The notes beneath the pieces were generated by a model. The model searched no databases. It was given only the letters and a program-made list of their open reading frames with translations, and was not told the DNA's origin. A stretch of DNA of 64,000 bases from positions 17,559,701-17,623,700 of the forward strand of contig JAVTVX010000004.1 in NCBI GenBank assembly GCA_033439265.1, in the 5' to 3' direction. Origin of the DNA: Dillenia suffruticosa (Eukaryota > Streptophyta > Magnoliopsida > Dilleniales > Dilleniaceae). Positions 22,690 through 34,898 of the stretch are shown one piece after another (positions within the stretch are counted from its first letter, which is position 1; each line of letters starts with the position of its first letter). A program made the position numbers and the translations under genes.

Positions 22690-23220
22690 AGCGATGGATT
22701 AAATTCTAATTAAAAAATATTAAATTCAGCGACGGACTTGGAATCCGTCGCTGATTCCGCGACGGACTTGAAAATCCGTCGCTAAATTACCGACGGATAA
22801 AATTCGTTGTCGCTAAATTAATTTTTTAATTTAAATATTATATTTTATTTAATTATATATAAAAAATTTAGCGACGGATTGAGATTTTCGTCGCTAAATT
22901 AATTTTTAATTTAAATATAATATATTAATAAAATAAAAAGAAAAATAAAAAAATAATTCTATTTCAAAAAGATTAAATTTTGCGATGAATTTAAATCCGT
23001 CGCTAAATTAGTGACGGATATGAAAATTTGTCACTAAATTAACGGCGGATATAAATTCATCGTTAAATCGGTCGCTAAATTCACGACGGATATAAATTCG
23101 TCGCTAAATTAGCAACAGATTCTTTATTCGTCGCTAAGTTACCGATAGATTTCTCGGTCCGTTGCTAACTTAGTGACAGATTTCTAAATTCATCACAAAA
23201 TCCATCACTAATTTAATCTT
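22690..23220. repeat. Internal GCGACGG repeat block
   Basis: A second block of AGCGACGGATT/AATCCGTCGCTAAATT motifs, internal to the element and away from both termini. It may be the subterminal region of another CACTA copy nested or fused here. Confidence 0.65.
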
Positions 23221-23749
23221 TTTAATATAAATTTGTATTTTATATTTTGTTTTCTTCTTTTATATTTTCTTTTATTATTTTATTATTATTTATTATTTTT
23301 ATTTTATTTTTTTGAATCCATAAAATAGTTTAAATATCGATAGCCACCTAATATAACCATCCGTGCCATCCGTATCATTATCTCCATTTTCTGAAAACTA
23401 ATGTTTGATCTACTTGACAAACGAAATGGATCGTCGAATATGAATATATCATCTATTATCTTTCTTATTGATAACAATGACAAATGAAGATGAACAACTG
23501 AACTTTTAAATACGATTGAATTATATGAGAGAAGCGAATGGATATAGAAGATGAAAAATATAAATTGTGAACTTCACAACCGCGATTTATTTAAAATTAT
23601 CTATTACAAATTTATTGAATTATTTATTGTTGTAAATTCTCAGTTTGTTGAAAATTATAATATTTATTATATATTTAATTTAATTTTGTTATTCAAAATT
23701 GGTTAAAATGGAGACACGGTTAAAAATATTTCCTAACAGAAAAAATTTA

Positions 23750-24375
23750 GTTACGAAATTAGCCTTAAATTTTGAAATATTGATAATAAATTAGCGACGA
23801 ATTTAGTCACGAATACTTTTTTTGTGACTAATTAGCGATGAATTTATCTATAAATATTTTTTTATGACTAATTAGTGACGAATTTAGTTACGAATTTTAG
23901 AGTTCGTTGTTAAATTTAGAGATAAATATTTTTTCGTGACTAATTAGTAATGAATTTAACGACAAAAAATTTTTGTAACTAATTAGCGATAAAATTTCCC
24001 ACGAAATTTTTTCGTTGCTAAATTTAGCGATGAAAGTTGTCACGAACTTTTTTTGTCGCTAAATTTAGCTACGGATATCTGTATCCGTGGTAAAATTTAG
24101 TCACGAAATATTATTCGTCGCTAATTAGAGACGAAATTTGGAACGAAAAATTTTTTGTCGCCAATTAACAACGAATTTAGTCACGAAAATTTTTTCGTCA
24201 CTAATTAGCGACAAATTTATCCACAAATGATGTGTCTGTCGCTAATTTAGCCACGACTTCCTTTTTGTCACAAATTTTGTGACAAATTAGCGACGAAAAA
24301 TTTTTTGTCGCTAAATTCGTTGTAAAATTGCAATGAATTTTTTCCGTCGCGAAAATTCATGGATAAAACCGTGTT
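23750..24375. repeat. Right subterminal repeat block of the CACTA element
   Basis: Array of ATTAGCGACGAATTT/AAAATTTTTCGTCGCTAA variants running up to the right terminal inverted repeat. It shows more decay (TAGTGACG, TAGTCACG) than the left block. Confidence 0.8.
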
Positions 24376-24386
24376 TTTTTATAGTG

Positions 24387-26200
24387 TGTCTCCCCTTTAA
24401 AGTCAGAAAAAATTGTTTCATCAAAATGACAATCAACAAATCGAGTTGTAAAAATATCCTCTGTGGATGGTTCAAGAAATTTAATAATAGAAGGAGATTC
24501 GTATCCAACATATATCTCTAATCTCTTTTGAGGTTTCATTTTGGTTCTATGTGGAAGTGCAATTGGGACATATATAGTACAACCAAAAGCACGTAAATGA
24601 GTGATATTTAGTTCTTGTCTAGAAACCAATTGTAAGGGAGAGAATTTCTGACAACTAGTGGATGGGATGCAAATGAGAGTAGCTGCATGAAAAATTGCAT
24701 GTCCCCAAACATTTATGGGGAGTTTAGTTTTCAATTGGAGATGTTTAATAAATGACTCAGCTAGGCAATTTCAGTTATGAACATAAGCAACAGAATGTTC
24801 AACCTTTATACCCATAGACATGCAATAATCATTGAATGCTTGGGATTAAATTCTCTGGTATTATCAAGACAAATTATTTTGATAGTGTAATCAGGGACTT
24901 GAGTTTGCAAATGAATTATTTGAGCAAGTAATCTTTTAAACCCAGGTTTTGAGTTGATAATAAATACACATGTGATCATCTCATAGAGACATCAATTAAA
25001 ACCATAAAATATCTAAATAGTCCACGTGGCGAATGAATCGGTTCACATATGTCACCTTGAATTCAATCAAAAAATGTAGGACATTTAAACCTAATTTTAC
25101 TTGGTGATAGTTTTATTATTAATTTGTCTTGATAACATGTAGCACATAAGAATACATTCGATTGAAAAAATTTTAGCTTCTTCAATGGATGTCTGAAAAG
25201 TTTTCACTAATTCATCTCATCATTGTTGATCCATGATGATCAAATCAGTCATGCTTATAACATGAATGCATTTTGATTAGCAAACTTCTGGTTTACTATT
25301 ATATTTACTTCAATTGGTTTAATGTGTGTATAATAAGGACATGAGGAAAAGACTGATAATCTCTCTAATATTTGTTTTTGTCCCAAGTTAATATTAGCAA
25401 TGCATAAAATACTCGGTATTTCCTATATTTGTTGTCTCTATATCATAGCCATTGAGGCGAATATTTTTAAAACTTAATAAATTTCAGTGGGAGTTGGGTG
25501 AAAATAATGCATTACTAATTATAAAATTTGTCCCTCCTGGTAGTAAAATATTTTTTCTTCCAAAGCCTTTGATCAAGATTATATTACCAGATATAGTACT
25601 CACATTTTTCTTTTTAATATTAAGATGAGAGAAGTATCTTTTGCTTTTGAGAATTATATATGTAGTTGCACCATCTACCGGACAAAGATCCTCATCTTTA
25701 ATATTTGATCCAATATTAGATGCAATAATGAGGTGTTGTAATAAATAACAATAATCATAAAGTAGAAAGGAAAATAATCATTCATTTTATTAATTAATAT
25801 TAATGTCATAAAAAAATTACCAACATCTAAATTAGGTAGATTGGTCTGACTCTAAAAAATTTTATCAGGGTTATTATTTTGATATAAAATATTTGCCACC
25901 ACATGTTTATCTTTTTCTTTCTATGAGGTTTGATAAAAATCAACAGGATACTTTTGGCATACAACAAGTATGCAACCAATGTTTAATTTCCCCACATCAA
26001 TAGTACGCGCTATACATATTTTTTTATTTAGGTCATTTTTCTCATTTTCTTATTTCTTCCGCTTTAGGCGGTGAGATATATTCTAAGAATGACTACCATT
26101 AAAGTGGTCACTATCTTGACCACATCTACATCCGTGATTGTAGTCATGGCTCATGTCTATGATTATATTCATAAGAAAACTTATATCTTGTCACATTCAC
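24387..26200 (-). pseudogene. Copia gag-protease-integrase, left-out part of split element
   Basis: Upstream part of the copia element whose RT lies at 17961-20254. The open segment 24400-24734 carries the integrase C-terminal region, with PINVWGHAIFHAATLICIPS, the conserved LRAFGCTIYVPIALP block and CHFDETIF. Earlier integrase sequence (IQGDICEPIHSPRGLFRYFM) is readable near 24990-25060. The protease, near 25560-25720, keeps VDGATTYIILKSKRYFS in place of D-S-G/A-T-T-H. Gag with a degenerate zinc-knuckle region lies about 25900-26200. Order on the minus strand is normal. Stops and shifts make it non-functional. Confidence 0.75.
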
Positions 26201-26990
26201 TTCAGGGAATGGATGAGTAACTGACATTCGAAAGAATCTAATCAAATGTCCAATGTATACATATTTATATTGTTATTTTATCATAAATCAATATATATAC
26301 AAGTCATAAATATAAAAGTATATAGACTAGTTAATCGTAAGAGTACAACATGAAAAGGTGATAGATAAAAAGAAATAGGAAGAAGATAGAACTTTCAAAT
26401 TTGTGGAGGCTTCATCTAAACATCAGAAAAGCGTAGAGAGAGAGATGAATTAGAGAGAGATACACGAGAGAGAGAGACATTTTAGAGAAAGAGAGGGGAT
26501 GCTAATGTTTTTAATTAAAAACGTAGGAAAATGAAGAGAGGGACTAGAGAGAGAGAGAGGGAGACATTTGAGAGAGAAAGAGAGGAGTATCCGGACTTTT
26601 TTATTTAAAAATGTCGGCATTTTACTATTTGGCGAAGTTTTTGGGGACAAATATCGAGAAATCCTTTTAAAATCCACATGAACAAACTTTCTCTCATTTA
26701 TTTTCTCTTCTCTTTTTTTTGTCTTCTCTCTTTTAAAATCACTACCGCTATAGCCACTCGCTAAAAATAGCCACCACCATTGCTACTCTAATGTTGAAGA
26801 AAGCTGCTGGTGCTCTCTACCAAAGGTTGCACTCTCTTCTCTCTGTGTGTTTCCTTGTTTTCACTGCTGGTTCTCCTTATTGTCATCTCCATCGCTTCCA
26901 AAAGGGAGTTCTTCCATTTTGTGCAAATTTGAATATGTTGATAATATTATTAGTGTATTAGTAATTATTTTTTGGTACGAAGATATGATT
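26200..26990. other. Spacer with GAGAGA tracts
   Basis: The 5' LTR of the copia element would be expected about here but no primer site or paired LTR is recognisable. GA-rich tracts occur at about 26430-26590 and CT-rich sequence at 26690-26740. Open frames here are low-complexity. Confidence 0.4.
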
Positions 26991-27232
26991 AGGACAAGAT
27001 TAGGGAAAAATAAGTATAAAATTAGGGTAAATTAAGGTAAAATTTGGGACAAATTAATTTATATGACGATAAAATTAGGGCAAAATAAGGTGTACAATTA
27101 GGATGAAATTAATTTATATTAGAATAAAAGTAGGGTACAATTAGAGTAAAATTAATTTATGTTAGAGTAAAGTTAGGCCATAATTAGGATACAATTAAAT
27201 TATATTAGGGTAAATGTAGGGCAATGATTTGT
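26990..27232 (+). repeat. AT-rich minisatellite, period about 42-55 bp
   Basis: The phrase AAATTAATTTATATTAGAGTAAA-like (20-nt core varying) recurs near 27052, 27108, 27152 and 27194, separated by ATTAGGGTAAAATTA-type sequence. About four diverged units lie immediately left of the gypsy insertion. Confidence 0.6.
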
Positions 27233-27258
27233 AAAACTCCATCGACCACATAAAGGGA

Positions 27259-27263
27259 GTTTA
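27259..27263. repeat. Target-site duplication of outer gypsy element (left)
   Basis: GTTTA immediately before the LTR end TGTCACGCC. An identical GTTTA follows the other LTR at 44059-44063. Confidence 0.9.
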
Positions 27264-30140
27264 TGTCACGCCCCGAACCGGGGCCATGAACAGCCACCTA
27301 TTGCCCTGGATTGCCGGCTACATTTTTACAAAAAATTGAGCAGAATCTCCCCATATTTTGGAGGTCTTCCATGTATAATTTACTCTATAATATTTACAAT
27401 CATCCTGTCAATTTAATAAAAGGGTCATTCCAGCCTCACAACCATTAACCAACTTACAGCCGACAACTAGGACAACGCAAAACTATACAAATTTCTAGCA
27501 TTTCTAGCCACAGACATCTACTATTATACTAAACTAGAGCACGAGCAGCCGCTACACCGAGCGGACTTATATGTTTATACACATGTACAATAAATTCCCA
27601 AGTTAACATTTTAAATACATATAGGTATCTCAATGCAAGTGAACCGAGTCAATATGAGAGTTTCTCGAATAAATGTCCATAATTATACAGTCATCACAAA
27701 AAATAAATAGATGAGTACAAATCTCCAATAATCGTAGCGGAAGATATGGTAACATCCGTATCCAAGCCCGGTGCTATCAAGTCCACATCACAAGTATGAA
27801 ATCACAAAATTTTTTTTCAGTCCGAGATTAATCCTGTGGGAAAGAAAGTGAAGGGTGAGTATCTATGGGAGGATACTCAGCAAATGAGGGGATTGATATT
27901 GTGCTATCAATATCAAGGGTGAATTTGGAGTGTCAAAGCATGTAACATAATATCAAATGTGCGAAAATAACGTGTTGTTTCAGAGTAAAACATATCTCAA
28001 GACACACATCAGAAAATAACATATGCATCCATCAATATATCAAGTCACATATGTAGAGCCGGCCGAACAAACAATCCCAGCAATGGTCTACCTCGACTAA
28101 GGATGGGCGCATTGGGGGTTTTCACTATACAAATATCAAATAATGGCTCTCTACCCCAATGTTGGCCACAAGCTACTCCAACTATCCTGTAAATAATAAT
28201 AATAATACATATATATAGTCGGCCATGTATGGTGTCCTGCCCAGTGCTAGACAGAGGTAAACTCACGTCCTCCTCGATGAGGGTCAATCTGAGACACCCT
28301 TACACATGACGATCTGGCGGATACCTCCGGCCGAAGTGTATTCGGGCACAAGGGGTGCCTCTACCAAATATCTTTCATAGTTACGGAATGCTATAGGAAG
28401 CATATCACCATATCACCAAGTCGGCCAGGCACGTAGCCCCATGCATCACATCATCATGTCGACCGGGCATATAGCCCCATGCGTCGTAACATAACATCGG
28501 CCGGACGTATAGCCCAAACAGTACATGTAAATCCATTTAAAATTATGTGACAATACAGTAGAAGTATTAAAACATGTTAATATGTTAAAAGAATGGCACA
28601 ATATCCGGTTATCAAACTCATTGATACAAATCAATAAAATCAACAGTCGGGACACTCCAATGGTCACAAAAATATGTTTATCAAAATCCAAAAATTTAGT
28701 TTTCACATGTATAGGAATCATTTAGTTTGAAAATCGATAAAACATGATTTGTCAATCAATAGTAGATGTCAAAGTCCTACTCACCTTTCTAGGGAGGATG
28801 GTCACTCCCTATTTTCAAAACAAATCCAATCTGACTTCTCGAGTTTCCAAAAAAATAACCTAATTAGATCTTCACAATTTAATATCAAATTTTCAAATAT
28901 TATAGGGTTTATCCGTTTTTCCTAAGTTTGTACAAATCTTAACTCTTCAATTTATGAATACACTATAATGTCCAGTTGCATTTCATTTATAAACAATTAA
29001 CGTACTTTTAAACCAAGTCAAATTCAACCCTAAAACCACTCAAAGTTGAAAATAAGCCTTAAAATAAATTATTTTCCTATAAGATAGAAAATTTTTGAAA
29101 AATCATATACTTTTCGATTCTCATCCAAATGTTTCAAACCATATGTCATTTTTAAGATATAAGAGTCTATTTTCATAATACGGATATCGTATTTAAATTG
29201 CCTATGAGCAGAACAATTTATAATGAGAAAAACTGCATCAACCCTTGAACTCAAATCCTAATTTCTGACTATTTTCATGCATAGATCAATTTAAACTTCA
29301 AGGGAAACTATTCTAATCAATTTAATTTGATTTTATCATCCTGAACAATCTTATTTCATATAAATTCTTACATTCAACCTAATGAATCACATATAATGTC
29401 CGAAAATACATTCATTTCGAATCTAGTTTACATTCTAGCATATACAAGATTTCTTATCCTAAGTTTACTATAAATTCAATAACCAAATCGAATGGGTTCA
29501 AAATCTCTCACTTAGGGTTTTCTCGGAGCACAGACCTTCATCCGAATGTCTTTCAGATCACTCCAAAATCTGAAACGCTCTCTATTAAGACAAGATTTAT
29601 TAGTTAGATCATAAACACTTAAATCAGAATCAAAAACTTATATCAGTTACCTGCGTAGAGGTTCGTGGGCTGTCACGGGCCGTCGCGAGCTACAGTGGGC
29701 TTGCGGGTCAGCAGGTTGGCAGGCTTGTGGGCCGCAGTGGGCTAGTGGGCTCGTGGGTCAGCAGGCTGGTGGGCTTGCGGGCCACAGTGGGCTTCGCGGG
29801 CCGTAGGGTGCTCGAGGGCTGCGCGCTTGTGTGCAGGCGTGCTCGCAAGCTGGCACGCGCTCGTGGGCTGGCTCGCGCTCGCGGGCTGGGTCACGTGCTG
29901 TGTTTGTAAAGTGCTCGCGCGTGGATTGAGGCGCTCGCTCGCGGACTAGGTCGCGCTCACGGACCGAGGCACGGGGTGTTCGCGCGGGGAGGATCGCGAG
30001 GGGCGCGATCGTGCTTGCGCTGGGTGGATCGAGCAAGGGCGTGCTCGGCTCACGCTAGGGAGATCGCGTGGTGGCCGAAGGAGTTGCAGCGCTCGTGGGA
30101 GGAAGGATGTAGCGCTTCCCCCTGTTTTTTTTTTCTTTAC

Positions 30141-30176
<36 letters not shown>

Positions 30177-30393
30177 ATAATTTCATACCCATATTTTGTT
30201 AGAATACGAATTTCATAAAAATGAGATTTATTATGATTGCGAACACAAAAACTTAAAATATCCCAAAAAATTTAAATTAAATACCACAAAATCAAAAATC
30301 AATATAAAAAAAAATTTTTCTCTATATATACGTATATATATATATATTTCAAAACTAGTACAATTGTACGGACACCGAAATATCGGTGTTATA
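27264..30393 (-). mobile_element. 3' LTR of outer gypsy element
   Basis: Left edge TGTCACGCCCCGAACC (reverse complement ends CGTGACA). The right edge reads GGTGTTATA, so the element-sense start TGTAACA has mutated to TATAACA. Length is 3130 bp. It contains (TA)n runs near 30140-30170 and 30330-30350, and a CpG-rich GGGCTCGCGGGC-type tract at about 29655-30110. The polypurine tract (minus strand TTTTTAGGGGGTTAAAAA) abuts it at 30394-30411. Short open frames inside are not genes. Confidence 0.85.
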
Positions 30394-30399
30394 TTTTTT

Positions 30400-30960
30400 A
30401 ACCCCCTAAAAACAAGTTTCGTCCTCGAAACAAAAAGGAAGCGATATACTAAACGAGTCTCCTTGGGCTCCCATGTCTCCTCCTTGACCTGGTCACTCCT
30501 CTACAAAACTCTATCCAATGAAACTTCCTTGTTTCGTAGCTTTCTGACCTTCCAATTTAGAATAGCCACGAGCTAAACTGGAAGACTAAGGTCCTCTCGC
30601 AACTCAACAGGTGGAGGCTCAAGTACATGAGAAGGATCAACTAGATATTTTCAGAGTACTGAGACATGGATGACATCATGAATACGGGGTAGTTCATCTG
30701 GCAGCTCTAATCTGTATGCCACACTCCCGACCCTCTCAAGGATACGAAATGGTCCAATATATTTAGGGTTCAACTTACCCCGTTGCCTGACCCGTATAAC
30801 TCCCTTTAAAGGAGATATCTTCAAGAAAACCATATCTCCATTGGCAAACTCAAAAGGTTGCCGCCTACGATCAGCGTATAACTTCTGCCTGTCTTAGGCA
30901 GCTCTCATCCACTCACGGATGACCATAACTTTATCTTTCGTCTCCGTCTAAGGTTCAGCT
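30400..30960 (-). pseudogene. Gypsy integrase C-terminus and chromodomain-like tail
   Basis: Minus-strand segment 30651-30833 is open and reads KYIGPFRILERVGSVAYRL then PDELPRIHDVIHVSVL, the conserved integrase C-terminal region of plant gypsy elements. Further left the tail reads NKEVSLDRVL, a stop, then EETWEP (about 30440-30530), the chromodomain-type motif thought to guide insertion. The sequence upstream jumps directly to RNase H near 30965, so the zinc-binding and DDE core of integrase is missing. Confidence 0.8.
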
Positions 30961-30964
30961 CCCT

Positions 30965-31400
30965 CTGAGTAAATAAATACTTCAGGCTCTAGTGGTCAGT
31001 GAAGACTTTGTAGTTCAGTCCATAAAGATAATGCAGCCATACCTTCAATGCATATACTATGGCCACTAACTCCAAATCACGCGTCGGATAATTCAGCTCA
31101 TGCTTCTTCAACTGTCGTGAAGCATAAGTAATCACTCAACCGTCCTGCATTAGTACACAACCCAATCCTTGTCTACTGACATCGCTGTATACCACGTACT
31201 CCCTGCTGCTTGTGGGGAAAGCTAGTACTAGTGTCGTTGTCAGTCGTTGTTTGTTTGAGCTCTTGAAAGCTCGTCTCACAACGATCGTCTCAAAAGAACT
31301 TGACGTCTTTCTGCGTCAGTCTGGTAAGTGGAGCAGCGATCCGGGAGAATCCTTTTACGAACCGCCGATAATACCCCGTAAGACCAAGGAAACTCTGCAC
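30965..31400 (-). pseudogene. Gypsy RNase H
   Basis: Minus-strand translation shows the plant gypsy RNase H: YSDVSRQGLGCVLMQDG (first catalytic aspartate), [39 protein letters not shown] (glutamate) and YKVFTDH (aspartate). It removes RNA from the RNA/DNA hybrid. Stops replace glutamine-like positions, for example after FTDH. Downstream the frame passes abruptly into the integrase C-terminus. Confidence 0.8.
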
Positions 31401-32060
31401 CTCGATCATTGTCTATGGCTGCTCCCACCTTAATATGGCCTTAACCTTATGTAGGTCAACATAAATACCCTTCGCAGAAACAATGACCAATAAATCCAAT
31501 CTGTCTAAGCCAAAATTTACACTTGGTGAATTTGACATACAACTGCTGTTCGCGGAGAATCTGCAAGACCACCTTAAGGTGTTGCGCATGCTCCTCATTG
31601 CTCTGCGAGTATGCAAGGATGTCGTCGATGAACACAATGACGAACAGATCCAACTAATTAGGGAAAACCTGGCTAATCATGTCCATAAAGGTTGCTGGTG
31701 CGTTGGTCAGCCCAAACGGCATGACCATGAACTCGAAATGTCCATATCGGGTACGGAATGCGGTCTTGGCCACATCCTCAGGCCTGATCCGCAACTAATG
31801 ATATCCAGATCGAAGATCGATCTTTGAGAAAACCCGCGCACCTTGGAACTGATCAAATAAATCATCAATAAGTGGCAGAAGGTACCGAATCTTGATGGAA
31901 ACCTTGTTTAGCTCCCTATAGTTCACACACAATCATAAAGTCTCATCGTTCTTCTTAACGATTAATACCGGAGCACCCCAAGGTGAAGTGCTCGGACGGA
32001 TAAAACCCTTGTCTAGCAACTCCCGCAACTGGACCTTGAGCTCTCTAAGCTTAGCAGTAC
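31400..32060 (-). pseudogene. Gypsy reverse transcriptase
   Basis: Minus strand: [42 protein letters not shown] (first catalytic Asp), [20 protein letters not shown], and [19 protein letters not shown] (the YVDD-type catalytic motif, about 31600-31650). All main RT blocks are present in order. In-frame stops occur, for example after NDETL and after FPN, so the protein cannot be made. It lies immediately left of the nested element. Confidence 0.88.
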
Positions 32061-32340
32061 CATTCTGTATGGCGGAATAGATATGAGAGTGGTCCCTAGA
32101 GGTAGGTCAATCTCGAAATCAAACTCCCGAACTGGGGATAGTCTGGGTAGCTCCTCGGGAAATATATCTGGGAACTCCTACACTACTGTGATCTCGTTAA
32201 GCCTCGACCCTTCCACTGTGGTGTCAATAACATGAGTCAGGTATGCTGTACACCCTCGGCGTATCAATCTCCTAGCCTTCATCACCGATACAACACAGCG
32301 AGGTAACACTCGCCTCTCACCTGGGAACCTCAACAACGCC
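32060..32340 (-). pseudogene. Gypsy protease-RT linker, cut by the nested element
   Basis: Degenerate minus-strand coding sequence joining the protease half (right of the nested element, from 38900) to RT. The reading continues across the insertion once the guest and one copy of the CCTCG duplication are ignored, which supports the insertion model. Confidence 0.65.
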
Positions 32341-32345
32341 CCTCG
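32341..32345. repeat. Target-site duplication of nested gypsy element (left)
   Basis: CCTCG directly before TGTAACACC; the same CCTCG follows the other LTR at 38895-38899. Confidence 0.92.
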
Positions 32346-34898
32346 TGTAACACCGATACTCGGTACCCAAACAAGTGTATTGGTTTTGAAATATTTATAT
32401 ATATAGAGGAAAAATTTTTATTTATATTGATTTTTAAATTTAGGGTCTTTAAATTGAATTTTTGGTATAAATTAAATTACCGTGTTCGTAAATCGTAGCG
32501 AATCCATTATTCTTATGAAATTCGCAAGCTAGCGAAAATGTGGGTATGAAAATATATATACGAATGTATATATATGCCTAAAAAAAGAGAGAGAGAGAGA
32601 AGGAAGTGCTGCGTTTCAGCCGAAACACGGCACTCCCCTCTCCCCAAATCAGATTAGGGCTAAAGCCCTAATCTCTCTCTCTCTTTGTCTCTCTCTCTCT
32701 CCTCGGCTTCACCCGAAATCCACCTTGGCTCCTTCCATCTCGGCCTCACTCTCTTCGCTGCAAGCGCCGCCGCACAACAGATCCTCTCTACGCGAGCACA
32801 GTGAGCTACAGCGCGCGACCCCTGTGTGAGCGCGCGTGCCTCAACTCGCGAGTGCACGCCTCAGCTCGTGAGCACGCGAATGTAGACCTCCCACAAGCGT
32901 GCGGTCCAGCCCACGAGCGCTCCAGCTCGCAAGCACGAGCCCTAGCCCGTGAGCGCACGAGCCCTAGCCCGTGAGCTCCTGAGCCCGCGAGCCCACCAAT
33001 GGGTTAGCCCGCGAGCCTGCAACTGGCTTTCTCTTTCGAGAGCTCACCTGTATCTTTACTGCAAGTAATGACTATGATTTGATTGAAGTTCTTGGGTTTG
33101 ATGTTAAAAATTTGAGTTAGTTGCTAATATCGTTCAAAATTTGGAAATCTTATAGGTTTTAAACCAATTTGACGAGGGAACGGAATCCAGAAAGGAGATT
33201 GGGTAAATTAAGATTCTATTAAATTGGGAAGAAAAATCGAAAATCTCTTATTAGGCCTTTATTTGATATTAAATTGTGATGATTTGATTAGATTGATCTT
33301 TTTGGAGACTCAAGGAGTCAGGTTGGATTATTTTGAAAATAGGGAGTGACTACCCTCCCTAAAAATGTGAGTGATACTCTAATCTTTTGCATGAAATAGT
33401 AAAACTTGTTTTTTCCATATTTTCAATAAAACATGCTTTTGATATGTATTGACTCGACGTGTGATATTAAATTTCAAAACTTATTTTGTGACATTTGGAG
33501 TGTCGTAAATTTATGTTTTTGATGACTATGCATCCATATTTGAAATGGAATGATATTGTGCCATTATTTTGAGAACTAGATATGTTTTCTATTCTGCTGT
33601 CGTATTGGCTTGGATTTGAAATGATTTGATGAATATATTGGTACACGGATTTGAAATGTTTTTAATGAACTATGTGGTTGGATGCCCACTAGTTATGCGA
33701 TGATATGATTCTTACCTGTGGGACGTTATGCTCTTGTGATACTATGATGATGACATTGATGATTCCGTAGTTACGAAGGGCGTTTGTAGAGGCACAGGTT
33801 GTCCGGATACGCTTCTGTAGGAGGTATCTGCAAAAGTCATCGATTCTAAGGGCTATAGGCGCGGCCGGTTGAACCCACGTAGGGAGAGGACGTGTTTGAC
33901 GCCATCGTCTAGCACCGGACGAGGTCCTATACATGATGATGAGCTACCCCCAGCGAACTCATGGCCAACGTCGGGGTAGAGAGCAATTTTTGAAACTTTA
34001 TGCATAATAAAACCCCCGATGTGTCTGTCTTTGGTCATGGTTGACCTTTGTCAGGATCATTTTTGGCTTGCTCTGATATTTGATTTCGAATGGATGCATA
34101 TATGTATGATACCGTGTGATTGAATAAATGAGTTTACTTTATTGAACATACCATGATTTACTGCAAAAACTTGAATTATTGTTTATGAATGATCCTATTT
34201 GACACTCCAATGTTCACCTACACTATTTGTACTTGAGATTAATCCCCTCACTCACTGGGTATCTTCCCATGATACTCACCCCTCTCTTTTCCTTCCTCAG
34301 ACAAGATTTTTGTGATAGAGTGACATTTCAGGCTTTATAGGTTTTGATAGCATACCCTGGGATTTGGTATTTACGACGGTGAAATTTAAGTTAAATTTGA
34401 AATATGAATTTCGTACTTTGTTTTGACCATGCACGGTCTTGATATTGAGGTCGTAGTTGGTCGTGTATATTATAGGATGACTGTATAACTTTTGGACAAT
34501 TGTGTGCATAACTCTTATTTTGGTTCATTTTACTTGCATTGAGGCATCTGTAAGCGTTTAAACTTTCTATTTGGGAAATTTGTTGTACATTCGTATAAAC
34601 TTAGATCCGCTCGGTGTGGCGGCTGCTCATGCTCAAGTTGGGCATGACAGTAGAGGTTTGTGGCTAGGATTACTAGAAATTTTATAACCTTGTGTTGTCT
34701 TGGATGTTTGCGATAGGATTTATTGATTTTGGAGAGACCGAGATGACCATTTGTTTAATTGACAGGTTGATTTTGAATATACAGGTCAAATTATACATAG
34801 GAGGTCTCTGAAATATGGGAAGATTTTGCTCGATTTTCTGTAAAAACACAGCCGACATTCAGGGTAACGAGCGGCTACTCATGAACCCAGTTTGGGGC
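32346..34898 (+). mobile_element. 5' LTR of nested gypsy element (3' end clipped)
   Basis: Begins TGTAACACCGATACTCGG and aligns along its length with the LTR at 36343-38894. It ends at TTTGGGGC (34891-34898), where the other copy continues GTGACA; the last six bases and the primer-binding site are replaced by pol sequence. It holds a GA tract near 32587, a CpG-rich GCCCGCGAGC-type tract (about 32815-33020) and a TATA-rich stretch near 32395. Open frames inside are not genes. Confidence 0.88.

Larger units (their letters stand above)
20255..24386. mobile_element. CACTA (En/Spm) element, non-autonomous
   Basis: The left end reads CACTACAAAAAATTAGGC and the right end, reverse-complemented, CACTATAAAAAAACACGG. 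Flanking 3-mers are TAT (20252-20254) and TGT (24387-24389), one mismatch from a 3-bp target duplication. Both ends carry many TTTAGCGACGGA-type subterminal repeats in both orientations, typical transposase-binding structure. No transposase is encoded. The interior holds two GC-rich minisatellites, two tRNA-like segments and AT-rich sequence. It sits inside a copia pol gene and splits it. CACTA elements move by cut-and-paste using a transposase supplied in trans. Confidence 0.85.

Noticed and set aside
20270-24375. CRISPR-like array of short repeats
   Set aside because: GCGACGG motifs occur in both orientations with irregular spacing, typical of CACTA subterminal repeats, and the context is a plant nuclear genome.
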